Below are positions 24,057-37,600 of a DNA stretch of 64,000 bases, piece by piece. The translations under genes were made by a program, and so were the position numbers. The notes beneath the pieces were generated by a model. The model was not told the origin of the DNA and made no database searches. It saw only the letters and a program-made list of their open reading frames with translations. Origin of the DNA: Campylorhamphus procurvoides (lineage: Eukaryota > Chordata > Aves > Passeriformes > Dendrocolaptidae); the NCBI GenBank assembly GCA_013396655.1, contig WBMV01006678.1:47614-111613 (forward strand), given 5' to 3'. Every line of letters starts with the position of its first letter. Position 1 is the stretch's first letter.

Positions 24057-27000
24057 TATTGGCATACGTAGTAGCAGATGAAAGCAATAAGATTCCCCCC
24101 ACACACACCCCTATCCTGTCCTAAAATTAGCTAGTATTTTGTCATGGGCAGATTTGACTAGGATGCCACTTTTCTCCCAGTTTCTCCACCATCTACTGTC
24201 CAGTTTATAGCCAGCCATTGCCAGTTCATTTTCACCTGGTTTCTTTGCCAACATTTTCATTCAGATTATTTTTTTTTCCCTGTAGATCCTTACTACCTTG
24301 GCATATTTACATGAGTGCTTTTAGCTTTTGCTTCACTAAATCAAGTTGGCTGCTATCTCTGGGAATATTTTAGCTGAGTGCATCCTGCAGGTAATTGTGT
24401 AAATTCAAATTTTGAGTGAGTTCTGGTAGGAGAAACAACCAAACCAAAGCAGTTTAGTTCCTAATTTAGGATAATTTGCCTTACTTCACAACAAAACTCT
24501 TTTCTCTTCATTGAGTTCTCACCCCTGTTTTCTCTAGTTTGACTAATAATTTCTATGTGACTTCATATCGGAATCTTACTAAAATTCGGAGAGATTTCTT
24601 GTCAATGGAAAAAAGCTTTAGTTTTCTTACTAAAAATGAATATTGACACAGTCTACCTTTGACAACTCCTATGTATTTTATGTTATTTTACATATCTTTA
24701 ACCATTATTCTTCTCAGTATGTCATAATGTTTTGCATGATATTCCGATCAGGCTAATTGAGTAATAATTATTTGGATCTCTTCTCCTCATGTATTCCTCT
24801 CCTAAAATACTGCTATTTTATTTGCCATTTTGCAATCAAACAATAGTATACTCTTCTCACTAGGATTCTTTTAAACACTTTCTTTCTGTGCCTGTAATTC
24901 AGGTATCAGCCTTTCTAAAATCCAAAACTCTCAAATCATCATCTTTACGTTTTTGTTCTCTCTCAGCTAAAAAAAACCAGTGCCATACCCTCATTTACAT
25001 TTACCAGCATACAGGACTGCTGTATTTGCTGTAAAGTGATGCAAAATATATATTTTGCCTTGGGACCATATGTAGAATATTTTTAACTTGTATCCCACAG
25101 CCTCTGTAGCCACACTCCTCCATTTTGCTACCTTTTTTTGTGAGGGCAACAAAAACTTTGCTACTTGTTTTCATTTCCCTCTAAGCAGCAACATCAACTT
25201 CATATTGGACAGGTGTCACTTTGCCTCTGCATGTTGTGGCCTAAAAAGATGGCTTTATTTGTTGGCCAGTTGAGTTCTGCCATCTAGGTCCTTGGTTACC
25301 CTGCTTTATATCTTGGTGTGATTTTTCTTCTTCCTACCGGACCTTTCCAGTTTCTGGAAGCTGAACACAGAATCCCAGATATATAGAGATTTCATAACTG
25401 TCATAAAGGAGACAGGTTAGTTGGTATGACTGGCAAGAAAGAACAGAGTAGTCAAAGAAGGAAAATGCACTGAAATGTTGAGAGCAGGAAGTTGAAATAT
25501 TTATTCCTAAAAGATGATCATAGTGATAGAGTCCACTTGTCTGGAAAACTGTCTGGTTTCAAAATGTTGTCCTCTGAATACAGATAATGTATGTTTTATT
25601 ACTTCTTATAAAACCAGAAGATCATGTTCTTTTGAATCCTTTCTTACACTAATGACTTTTTCAAAAATTATATTTCTAGCAGAAAATGTTCCCCTCTGCA
25701 AGGAATAAACCTTTATCATCTGTAGACTTCTTCAGTGCAGCATATCAATCTACAAGCAAAATATTATTGCCAATAATCTTTGTAGTTCCTATACCAGCAG
25801 ATTATCACTTCAGAGGAAAACTGTAGTACTGTCAGCAATGGATTTGTCAACAGCATGCAAAAAGATATTTTCACCCATTTCATTCCAGAATTACTTTTAG
25901 CATATTAATTTTTTTTCTAATTGTTGTATATAGCTGTGTATATCTTATTTTGACAGCAGTGACATATTTTTTTAAAAAACTTTCTGTCAAAAGTAAGTCT
26001 GTAGTATCTTACACATATCTCATTAACTTTGGGCTATTTCTCTTTCAATTTATTCTAATTACCTGTCACCTAAATTGTCAGAAGAGTTCACCCAGAAAAA
26101 CTAGTTCAGAAAATATGACACAACCATTCTGTCAGCAGGAAACTTCCATTTGCAGCTTACTAGTACTCAGCTGGGCTAAATTTAGAGTGGATTCAGAGCA
26201 GGTCCATCTCCCTTCATTTTTAGTGGTTATAGATGGTTCAGTTCAACTTCAGCATGATTACAAATGTCTCCTTAGGAGAAGACAAAAACCTGGACAACAA
26301 GATAAAAGCAGTTACTGCTATTCAAAATTAAGAGTCTGAATAGAAAATTGTACAGGATCTGACTTACAGTGTTTTTCATTACATACTGTTGTCAATCCCT
26401 TCATGTTAATAAATGTTATCTGTACTTAACCTAACCTGAAAAATATGAAACAAATTATATAGCGAACTATTATATGGAAATTTTTTAAAAATGAAAGTAT
26501 GAATATTAGTGAACATTTAGTGCTTCTACTTGACAGGTTTTAAAAATATTTTTTTGAAATATTTTCAAATATTTTGAAATATTGAAAAAGATATAGGCTA
26601 CTGTATCAGAAATAATGTGGCAGAAACAGCAGTCAGCATGAAATTAAGTCCTAAAATATGTATTTCTTGTGCAAAAGGCAAATCTTCTACATGAGCTGAG
26701 TATCTAGTATCTAGAAGATGTGCTGAGCAGTAGCCTTTAGGACATCAATAAACCAATGTCTAACAAAAGTAATGCTTTTAATAATTCTCCATGCAATGTG
26801 AGATAGATCCATTCCACAGCTGAGAAATGGCCCCAGAATGTTACTTGCTAAGGAGAATGTGATAAAGATTAAGAAAAATGTTATATGAAAATATTATAAA
26901 TGGTTCACTTATGAAAGAAATAGATAACATGCACTATTTTTTAACAGATTTGGGGTCAGCTCAGAGGCATTGGAGGACAATAAAGGTGGCTTCAGTAGAA

Positions 27001-30000
27001 AAAATTGATTACTGACCAGGGTTTCCCTCACATAAGGTACATCCCTATAAACAAGTTTTTTACACAGATCTGTGGTATGAGTGTCTCAGCATGGAAATGG
27101 AAATACAAAAACTTTCTGAAATGAAAAGAAAGCAATGATGCGTTCTTTTTAGAAAACCTATTTGAGCTGTGATGTCAGATAATCACAGTGGGGCGTTTGT
27201 GGCCCAAGGCGGGATCGCTACAGGAAATTCACTGTGCATCTTCACTACAGAGTTCACTTGAACAACTAGCTCTGGTGATACTGTGTTCGGTGCCAGTGTC
27301 TGCACTGCTAGATCACACAGATGTTCACTCCATGGTGGGCAACAGAATGCAACATTTTGGGAGGGAATGTACAAGTATGGGCATGTGTGTGCATGTATGG
27401 TCAAGCATAGAGAGTCATTTTCCTAGCACCACACAATTCTGGGACAAATGATGAATCATTTGGGAAAACACTGCTGGAGAACATGACTGCTTATTCCAGA
27501 TATGTAAGTGATAGTAGTCTGCTGGTAAAACACCATGAGAGTTTTTTCACTACTATTTGTTTCTGTGTTGTGGCTTCTGTTCCAAATTCTAACAGGCTTG
27601 GAGATAGTATACTAGGACACTGACTTGTTCCAAATCTCATCATTAGGGTTAATCCTATTTCAGCAGAGTTGCAGGGCATGTCATGTAGCTGTGAGCACTG
27701 TATTCTCTCCTTGATACATTGAGAGAAAGGGGTGAAAGTGCCATGCAGAACAAAAGGCAAATATCTCTATGTTGTTGCATTCAGGGAAGATTGATTCAAA
27801 CAGTTCAATAAGCATTAGACTAAAGATGAGTTACCGAGCTGTACTTTCTACATTGATTTAGAATATTGATAGGTAATATTCGCATCTCATGAGCATAGTT
27901 TATTGTGCTCCAGGAACAAGTCATACTTCAATACGTCTCAGAATTAACATAATCACAAAATCACAAGGTTTGAAGGATTATCCAAAACCATGAGTCAAGG
28001 AAAGACACAGAACACTAGATACAAACTTCTGCTCTGCAGTGAAGATGAAGTTGGTCCATCAGCCATTTAGTCATGACATGAAAATCCAAACAGCTCCAAA
28101 TCCAAAGGGGTTCCACAGAGCAGTTCTCATGTTAAAAAAATCCAAAAATCACCAACAAAACAAAAAAATCCCAAATTAATTTTTTTCTGATTTTAACATG
28201 GTCTATATCACTTTCTATTTGATCATTTTGCCTTTTATTATCTCTTTGAGAATGTCAGTGATAAAGACTTGGAAGCATGGCTAATGTGTTACAGGGGTAT
28301 TTAACGGGCAGCATTTTCTTTCACAACTGAATATTTCATTAAACTCTGTTCTGAGCAATCCACTGTAACAGGTACAGTTTTCCTGTAAATTGGTATTTTT
28401 TGTTGTACTTCCAAAGCTTTCCAGTTGCAGATCTCATTTCCACTATCTTATGAGACTTGTGGCCCATCCCAGTTGGTAGCTCAGGTTCTGCAGCTGAATT
28501 TTCATCCGAGCATTGAATTCCTTCCCAAAGGCTAATAATTTATTCTGGCGTCAACCATTTCAGGGTACAAGAGGGTGTCATCAGTCCATTTCTGAACTTG
28601 CATTTATAGTACAAAAGTTATCAGAAAAAGTTAAGGAAAAGCTTTCCTATAATTTAAATTTTAAATGTCATTTAAATTTCTTGCTTTTCAATGCAACTGC
28701 TGTATCAGTTTTCCTACTGCAGACAAATATGCAGACAACTCAGAAACCCAAATCCTCTTCTGAAATGAATCAAGTGTGCATTTTGCAATTCATTTTGTCT
28801 GTTTCTTACTTACATTTGGCATTCTAAGAAAATCTTCTATCCTGTTTTTGTCATCAGTTCTTATCAGTTATCTACAGTGTCCCCATTGGCATGTTATTTT
28901 ATTTTATAGTAATTTACTATTATTATTTTCTTTTGTTTCCTTAAGATTGCCTCTGCTGTCTGCTTCTTGGCCACCTACCCTCACTTAGGCTCAATTCAGA
29001 ATTGTGTACTGTGTTGCAAAAATTGGAGTACTTAGGGAAAAATCAAGACTGAGAAACTCATGCAATTTCTTTTATTCTACTCTAAGTGAGAGACTCTGAA
29101 AATGCACAGTGGCAGTCTTTATTCACTGTATTCCAGCACAAGAAGTTCAGAGAAGAGCATGAATTCAGTAAAACCATTCATACTTGATGAGCATTAATAT
29201 CATTGCAGCCCCATTTAACACCATTTTCAAGCTGAAGTGTTATCAAACAGTCAATTGAACACTACATTCAAGAGTATATATATATCTATACAATATATTC
29301 CATCTGGGAAAAAATAATATTATTTTCTCACAGGTACACAAGGTGCCTGTTTCTGAGTGGAATAGTTATGAAATAAGAAGATTGTAAGGAGAGATGGTCA
29401 AAAGAGGGAGCAAAGAACAAATTTGACCTTGTCTTGTAGAAAAAATACCAAAGATGATAGTACACATATTATCACTATGATGATCCCATCCAAGCACTCA
29501 TCTTATAGGATTTGTCTACTTCCTTATTCAGCTCTGGTTTTGAGAGGAATGGCTATGATTTCATCCTTTCATGTAATCATGTTAAGGACATTGGAGTACT
29601 TGGAGGATGTTAAACTCTCCTTTGTAAATTTTGTGATAATGAACCAGCTCAAACTTTAGGGGAAAAAAAGTGTTATACCTTCAGTTTTACAGGCAGTCTG
29701 CATGTTTGTCATGATTCTCCAAATGCAGTTTTGGGAGAAAAGGTTTTTGGATGTTAAGTTTGACTACGAGTAAATGCACCAATGAACCCTCTTTGCTATA
29801 CATAGGTAAGGTTCTATATGTAAAAATGCTGTTTGTCTGTAAATACAACCTATGTGGGAAACTGTTAACTGTCAATATATACTCAGAGAAACATGGCAGC
29901 CTGATATATAATTACATATAATATTGAGCTGCATATAAAAAAGAATAAAAATCTGTGTGCCATTACTTCTTGCACTTGAAGCCCAGCTGGGAGTTAAAGA

Positions 30001-30255
30001 TTTTCACAGAAAGTAGTAGTTTATTGGTAATTTAGAATATTGCATTTTGAGTCAAAATTACTAGTGATTCACAGCTTGTTTTGGCTTTTCAATGTGTTTG
30101 AGATCAGTACACAAGATTCTTAAAGATGATATATCAATATGGGAATTCACTTGTCCTCTACAACTTGTCCAAAACAACCTCTACTTTTTCCCCAATGAAC
30201 AGGTCACAGTGTTTCTTCTGGCAAAAGGTGTTTCTAGTGGGACTTGGCAAAAGAG

Positions 30256-30298
30256 AAAAAAAACAAAAAAAAAGGAAAAAAAAAAGAGGAAAAGCACT
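30256..30298. repeat. A-rich low-complexity tract
   Basis: Runs of A8-A10 broken by G and C. The lysine-rich open frames across it (79 and 83 codons) result from this tract. Confidence 0.8.
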
Positions 30299-31227
30299 TT
30301 CTTTTATTTTTGCTCGACAGTGGAGCTTGTTGGCTGTACATAAAATAGGTTTCTATGTTTCTTAAAGTTTGTGTTTTGTATATTTAATTGGTGGAAGCAT
30401 GCTTAAAGGCTTAATTAGGCAACCTTCTACACAGGCTGTTGAAATGATGCAACCTAATTATTTACCTGATTCACAGTGAAGAGTTGCAAACCTTTCATAC
30501 CTTCTGTTTTTCTATTACAAGTTTCACACTATATGTACAACAAGATTGTAATTCTAATGTCTTATTCAACAAAATTCGTACTATATATTTTACTTGTCTG
30601 TCTTATTGACTGTCTAATCAATCTGAGGCATATGTGTTTTCCAAAAATTATTCACCTCCTTTCACTTTTTAAAGTGGACCTATTCGTTTATGCGTTAAAT
30701 TGAAAGACTAATTTTTAGCACATTGTGTGAAGATTTAATCCTGCAACCCTCATTAAAGCTAATAGGGACTGTGTTGTTAAATCACACTGTGCAGAACATT
30801 CCATATTCCCTTAAGTGTCCTTATGTTGCTGGACTGGGAAGAGGCTGCACTGTCAGAAAGATGTGTGCATATGTATTTCGGTGAGGTTCTGTCTAACAGG
30901 CTTAATTTCATTTTCAGCTCTGAGCTCAAAGTCCTTGAATAACTGGTCTCATATGTGTAATCAAACTAAACCAGGCTTTTTGAATTCAGGAGAGGAATTA
31001 GTTAGTTAAATGGCCATATTTAGTTCAAATTAGCAATATATTGTCTTTCTGTGGGATTTGACCCAAGAGAAAGTATACTTTTATCAACTTGCAACCACTG
31101 TCCCTTCATTTCTGCTGAGTCACCTCTGGCAAACTTAGTATATGAATTTTAAAGGCTTGGAGCAGATTAACGATTTGGGTTTAACATTGTCCAAGGCTGA
31201 TTTCTTTGTTTCCTACACTTTTCAGTA

Positions 31228-31309
31228 GGGTAGGGTTTTTGGAAGGGCTTTTTTGGTTAGTTTTTTGTTGTTTTGTTTTGGGGTTTGTTTGGGGGGCTTC
31301 TTTTGGGGG
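31228..31309 (+). repeat. G/T-rich tract with six G-runs
   Basis: G-runs of three or more lie at 31228-31230, 31233-31235, 31245-31247, 31280-31283, 31291-31296 and 31305-31309, with T-rich spacers. The tract could support G-quadruplex formation, with some long loops. Confidence 0.7.
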
Positions 31310-33720
31310 ATACTTGTGTGTTTGTTTGTTTGTTGTATTTTATTTACGTTACAGATTTCTGCATTAATTGAGCCCCTAGAACACTGTTCTGTTCAGCTAA
31401 CAATGAGATTAAATATTAACTTTATGTCATCTTTATAGGGAAAGATATTTTATGATGATTTCAAATTAATCTGAATTAACATTAATCTCTTTCATTGTCC
31501 AAAAAAAAAAATTAAGAGAGGCCTACTTCCATCTGTATAGGCAACTTTTCAGCTACACTAAATTCTGATTTTCAGCTATCAATTCCCAGGAATCATCTGA
31601 AATTTAAATAAACAAATAGATTCAGCTGAGGCACCTTCACTTGTTTGTTGCTGAATATTTGCTATGCTTTAGTTCAAAAATCTGCTATAACCTTGAATAA
31701 AATCCAGTCCCTAGAATAAGGAAACATATGATATCAAGAAAGTAATAATGATTGTGACTATTCAGTTTTAGCCCAAAACTATACTGCTGAGGATACCATT
31801 TCTACTAGATGGTTGTAACAAGAATGTTAGGTTTTTGATGTGTCCTGTAGTAACCTTTCATAACCCATTCATGTCTGAACTGCTAAAGGACTCTTATGAC
31901 AAGAAGAATGAGGAAGAACTGGGAAAACACAGTCTTACCTTATTAGCAGAAAATAGAAATACTTATTAGACCTCAAAGAAAGCATGTGGAGGTGTAGGGA
32001 AAGGTACCCTTTTCAGACAAATTTGTAAGAAGAAGCTAGAATGTGTTTTGTGCTTAGGAAGCCTGTCCTGCCTAAGAGTACTTTTATCATAAATAGTCGG
32101 CTGTGTTTCTTTCCCTTCTCCTTTGCATACCAGATTAAAAATGCAGAATCTCTCAGGTCTGAGGAGAGATAAATCCTCACAATATTACAGGCCGTGCTGG
32201 CAATGAGCCTGGGGAAGGGAGGCCAGAGGCGATGATAAAGCCCAGGAAGGAAAAGAGGTTTTTGTCTTTTCTCAGGGCCCGTGCCCTGGAAGCACAGACA
32301 CTTTTTGCTTTGTAAGATTTATTGTGTCCTTGTCTTAAAATTAACCTTTTGAATTCTTTTCATTGCTGTGGCATTTTTGGGGATACCTGTGTATATCTTA
32401 CTTTACAGCTAAAGAATTTTTTGAGTTGAGAGACCTCAGTTGAGCATGAGAAGTACTCCACGGGTACTTTGCTGCATGCAAGGACAAATTAAAAATGTAA
32501 GAGGTTCGTAGGTTAGCCCCTGTTATATATAATTTTGCCTCTTTTCTTGATGTTAACTATAAATCTCAAATACAGATATCCTGCTTGACTTATGGCTGGT
32601 CTCTTTGCCATCTCAGTTTACAAGTATTGTATTCCCTCAAAAGGAGGGAAACTTGCTACCTCCTCTGTTGCAGTATAAAGCACAGAGAAATGTATGATAT
32701 ACAGGAAGTCTCACAATTGCCAAAAGGCCATTATAAAAGAAGGAAAAAGCATTCTGTATTGAGCCTAGAATAATGAAAGGTGGGAATAGACATGATTTCT
32801 GTATATTGTTTAGGTAAGCTTGGGAGACAGCTCAAGAAATACATTTTCCCCAAGATTAAAGGAGTTATTGAAATCTCATCTCCTGTAGGTTTGTTTTCTT
32901 CCATTTCCTTTTCACAGTACTCACTATCCCACTTGCTATACCTCAATTTTCACTTCTATCACATCTGCTGAGGGTCTACTGCAATCTTTTTATCTCTTTC
33001 TGCCTTCACATCCTTTCTTTTCCCTTCCATAGTCCAGCTCTCTCACCAGTACCTTGCAGCCCCTTTTGCATGCTCTATACACCTTCTTGCTGGAATGTGA
33101 GCAAAAAGCAGCATGTTAGGGTTAATCCAGACATGCTGATAGACTTCTACCAAACACAGTGAAAAGGGGCTGAGCTTCTTTTGTCCTGCTGTGATGGGGG
33201 GCGCCTCTTACCTCAAGCAAAATGCTTTTCTTTCAATAGGATTAATAGGTACATGCTGTCTGTGAGACAGTCCCCTGCTCCTCATCGTACTTCCTTGAAA
33301 GACTCCGGGAATTAAAAAAAATAAAGGCCAGTTGTACAAGTCTCCATCTTTCTGGAAAATATCCTAAAAATGTAAAAGAATATAATTATTACAAAAATAT
33401 TACAAAAACACTTGGAAGTAAACTGGTCAAGAAAATATTTCAGACTGGGAATTACAAGGAAGATTTAGTTTTTTCAGGTTGTAATTTGAAAATGGTATTT
33501 TGACACAAGTTGTACAGAACAAAAAATATCTTTTTAAGATGTAGCTTGGCAACATTTCTAAATAGCAAGTTTTGGACAATGTGGGAGAAGACAGGCTGTG
33601 ATATTCCAGGATGTTCCTTCCCGTTTCATATTCTTATGACATTTGTTCTGTGATTTAACCTCTCCTAAAACAGTGTCATACAGCACCACTAAAATAGAGC
33701 TGAAGCAAAGGATTATTCTC

Positions 33721-33983
33721 AAAGAATCACAGAATATGGCAAGCTCAAAGGGACCCACAGGGATCATCGAGTCCAACCCTTAGTCTTGCACAAGACCATG
33801 CCCAGAGTCACACCATGTAAGAGTATCATCCAAACTCTTCTTGAACTCTGTCAGATCTGGTGTTGTGACCACTGCCCTTGGGAGCCTGTTCCAGGGCCCA
33901 ACGTTTTCCTAACATCCAGCCTAAACCTCTCGTGACACAATTTCAGGCCACCACAGAGAAGACATCAGTGTCTGCCCCATAAA
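33721..33983 (-). mobile_element. CR1 LINE 3' fragment, minus strand
   Basis: The plus strand begins AAAGAATCACAGAATATGG and continues with GGGATCATCGAGTCCAACCC, CACAAGACCATGCCCAGAGTCACACC, TTGGGAGCCTGTTCCAGGGCCCAAC, CATCCAGCCTAAACCTC and CACCACAGAGAAGACATCAGTG. These are the reverse complement of the CR1 3' region in the usual order. It is 5'-truncated at about 33983 and lacks coding sequence. It resembles the longer fragment at 40930-41790 in subfamily features such as the CATGCCCAGAGTCAC segment. Confidence 0.9.
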
Positions 33984-34319
33984 ATCTTTCAAAAACTTAA
34001 ATAATAAAATAGTAATGACCAAGAGCTGATGTACTGAGAACGGATGAACTCATGAATCTAGACTTCCACTTGGGCATTGGGTAGAAACACTGCAGTTCTT
34101 ACTAGGAAGCCAAAGATTCAACAGAAATTCTTTTCAAAGAAACCTTTGAAGTGTTGTGTGAAACTTTAATTTTCCCTGGATTCAGACCATTTTTTGGCTT
34201 TGTTTTACTTTGTAACTGGCAGACATATCAGCTGCCATTAACTGTCCACTGCCATTAAGACCTCATCTTAGCTGAGATACATATTTTTCCCTTCTTTGAT
34301 TGCACTGAAGTCGTACACC
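33984..34319. other. Non-coding spacer
   Basis: No feature recognised. Confidence 0.5.
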
Positions 34320-34683
34320 TGTCCTGAGGTCAGAGGAGAGATGAAACAGAAAACGAGGAGAAATCAAAAAAGTTGAAGAAAAAATCATAAGAATGACATA
34401 TCCAAGTGTGCATGGATATCTTAATGATAGGCAACTGGAATTAATTTAAGGACTATATAAGATTCCCTCTGCCAGAATTCTCTGTGACAGGATTAATCGA
34501 TTTCTCTAGTTTTCATGTCCCCTTTTATTGCATCCAGGATATCTCTTAAGATCCCTGCTCTCTGTGGGATCTCTGGTATGTGTTTATTTTTTAATTTAAA
34601 AAAACAATCTCCATGCACTTTTGTATATTTTTGTGCCCCTGAATAAAGAACTGAAAAACTCTGGAATGGAAATCACTCATACA
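34320..34683 (+). mobile_element. LTR-like block with TATA box and poly(A) signal
   Basis: TATATAAG at 34454-34461 is followed 188 bp later by AATAAA at 34642-34647. The segment between them (CTCTGCCAGAATTCTCTG, then CTTTTATTGCATCCAGG, then GGATCTCTGGTATGTG) has the feel of an avian LTR R/U5 region. The proposed ends, TGTCCTGAGG at 34320 and CATACA at 34683, give TG...CA, but I see no target duplication, so the boundaries are guesses. No internal retroviral genes adjoin it. Alternatives are a different LTR family with other ends, or unique DNA with chance signals. Confidence 0.35.
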
Positions 34684-37600
34684 GTCTTCTACAAGCCATT
34701 TAATCAGTTTTTCTGTAGTTTATGATGTATGCAAAATCAATTATAACAGTCTCTGATTCATGACTCATTGTTGTCCTCTGTTGTAAATCAACCATTGCAA
34801 AGTTTATAGCTTGATTCTCATCTCATTTAAATTCAAGGTCCAGCTGGGGTGAATAGCAAACATTTTGCTGAGGTTTGTGCTTTCCTCAGTCTTCAATTCA
34901 GTAGAATAATATGTATTGGCTATTAAGATGAAAATATCAGTTGAAACTACCAGCATAACTCAGTAGGTGGCCTTTTTATTTCTGTTCTGATATAAATGCA
35001 CTATTATTATGCTTTTGAAGACACCAGAACTAGTACTGAAGTACTCAACCTAGACTTTGACTTAGATGAAGAACTGAGTTCAAAAGCTACTTGTAGAGCT
35101 TAAAATGATGTATTGAGAAGGGAGGAGTTGTAGTTCATAATCCCCAGCCAAATTAGTTTAGATACCTACAGAAATGTAGGCTGAAATCATGGTTCCAGAG
35201 AAGTGCCATGGAACCCAGTAAGTGAGTGATGTTCATACTGCCTTTGCTTTGCTGTTCATCGCATACAAGCTGCTTAGATCACAGTTATCTGAGATTAGTC
35301 TCTTTCTAGTCATAGAAGAAATTTACATACAGATTCTGTTGGATTTTTATAAGATGAGGGCTTTATTGAAAATTTTCTAGCCAGCATGACTGTATCTTGT
35401 TCATATAAATGCAAACCATCTTTGCATCTATGTCTTGTTTGCTTTTCTCTGAACTCTATTGTTTTATGTTGCTATATATTCTCCCTCATAACTTGCAGTT
35501 TTATTTCAGTACCTTGTCAATTAATTCATTTGTATTTCCCATCTGCTCATTGTACTTATGTCCAAGATTTGAAATTCAGTGCCAGCAATCTAAACCACAA
35601 AATCTGAGTTTCAAGTGCAGTGTTCATTTTGTCCCTCACTTTAGTGGGATTTTTTTAAGAAACTGTATCTTGGTTAAGTAGTTGTAAAAATCTCTCATGT
35701 AACCTAATTTCCATATCCAAATATAAATAAGAATAAACAGGAACCCTCAGGAGGGAGCAGGTAAACACATAGCATTCTTGGATTTTCTTGAACTTTCAAG
35801 ATAAATGGGACAGGATTAGACTTACATTTTTTCTCTTCTAAGCTTTTCTAGCTTCAGAAAGGTGCCAGCTGAGATACAGCCTTCTATCACTATGAATATT
35901 TTTCTGACAACGCAAGATAATAAGTCTATACAGACAAATCCGCTAGCAGAAGTATTTGAAAAGGAATTTCATTTACTAAGAACCTTATACTATGGGAAAA
36001 AAATGGGCTACCATACCAAGCAATATATATGAAAATGCAGTGTCAGAAGTGTGTAATATATTCAGTGGATCTTCTCCCACTCTTCCTGCTGTTAGATTAA
36101 ATACTGCCTCAGACTGTATGGGTTAATGTTTACTTTATGCATTCTGAATTCTCCAAATGAAATCGTCTCCTCTTTCCTCAACATTTCCGAAATCCAGACA
36201 GGAACTGGTATTGATTTGAAAAAGTATGGTATGTTGGTAAGAATAAAGATGCAAGAGAGGAGGAAAGCAGGGAAATGCACAAGGATGTCATGGTGAGGTA
36301 GGGAATACAGACCAGTAAGCACCAAAAATTAGGTATGTAATTTTGTAATTAGAGAATGTATTCTGGTACAAGACAAATCACAAAAGACTGCACAGACATT
36401 TTGACATGTCCTATTGGCGGAGCATTGATTTCCAAAATTTTAATGAAATTCTTTTAGGCCAGGTTTTAAAACAATTTGTTCACAAGTATACACACATATC
36501 CACATGTAATAATACCAAACATACAAAATATGTGTTAAATTACCATTTTGATTGCACAGCCAAACATTGCAGAGATTCCTGAATTGTGGCGTATGTCTCC
36601 AGACAACCCAATTCGGCCACTTGTGTGACTACATTACAGCACAGTTAAATCTCAGTAGTTTCTAGGGCTAAACTTCTGCTATGTATACCAACAACAGATG
36701 ACACTCCGATTGAGATTTTTCCAGCCATAAGGCTTCAGAGCTTTTCTAATGAATTTGCTACAGAAGGAGGGGTTAGGACAGTGCTGGTATCACTGGTATT
36801 ATTTCTGATATCAGTGTCAGTAAAAGTATTGTGGGTACCATTGACAACTTGACATCAAATAGTGTCAATAATCAGGTGTCTTATTAACCAGAATGTTAGC
36901 CAAGACATTGATTTTTGTTCAGAAAGTTTAGAGTGTCCAATTTCACAATGTTGTAATATGAAGTTTATTGCTAATATGATCTTTGAATCACAACATTTAT
37001 TTTAAAATTATTTTTAATCTTGTTGTCAATGGTTTGCAATGCAAATGTATGAATGTGGCAAAGTATTTGGGGTAGTTTCTGGTTCTAGCTTGGACTCAGT
37101 GATTCCCTAGAAGATCTAACAAAGCAAAAGGCTGCACAGACAGTAGGGTCATAAAAAATTGTAGTCATTTTCCTCTAGTTTTTGGAAAATGAAGGCAAGA
37201 GTCTCTGCAAAATTGTAAGCTGTAATGAATAGTTTTAAATCATTCCACAGTGTAGGAAGGTATAGACTCTTGAAAAGTAACTTAGGAGGGGTTAATATTT
37301 GGCTGCTTAACATTAAAGGCAAAGACAGACAAATTTTGTCTCTTCCCTGTCTGTATTCCTACTGTGCACACAATCTCAGTCACTCCAGAGAAGTATCATT
37401 TCAGACTTGGTAGTATCGGGAAGTAGTAGTCCAAAGACTTTTTCTGTACAGTGGAAGGAGCACAGAGTTTTGGAGGGAGCACCTTGTAGATATTTCTGGA
37501 TTCAGTAGAGGGAACTTGCATTCAGATGTTTCACCTCTGCACTAAGACTACACAGTCTCAGGGATGAAAAGGAGCCTTTTGCAACAATACTCCCACAGAG

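Larger units (their letters stand above)
23958..33720. other. Long unique AT-rich non-coding stretch
   Basis: No gene is recognised over about 9.8 kb. The longest open frame is 129 codons (25950-26339, plus), with no known motif. Notable tracts are 24044-24056 (GGT repeats), AT-rich ATATTTT-type repeats near 26538-26585, the A-rich 30256-30298 and the G/T-rich 31228-31309. A CR1-like string may occur near 27955-28000 but is too short to be sure. The segments 27180-27450, 30361-30480 and 32140-32300 look compositionally distinct and are discussed as possible regulatory elements. Confidence 0.6.

Noticed and set aside
25950..26339. 129-codon plus-strand open frame
   Set aside because: No motif or splice context, and composition typical of random AT-rich sequence.
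27955..28000. CR1-like 3' tip (AATCACAAAATCACAAGG)
   Set aside because: Only the first 30 bp resemble CR1 and no downstream landmark follows, so I did not list it as a feature.
30092..30365. Lysine-rich open frames
   Set aside because: The lysines come from an A-rich low-complexity tract at 30256-30298.
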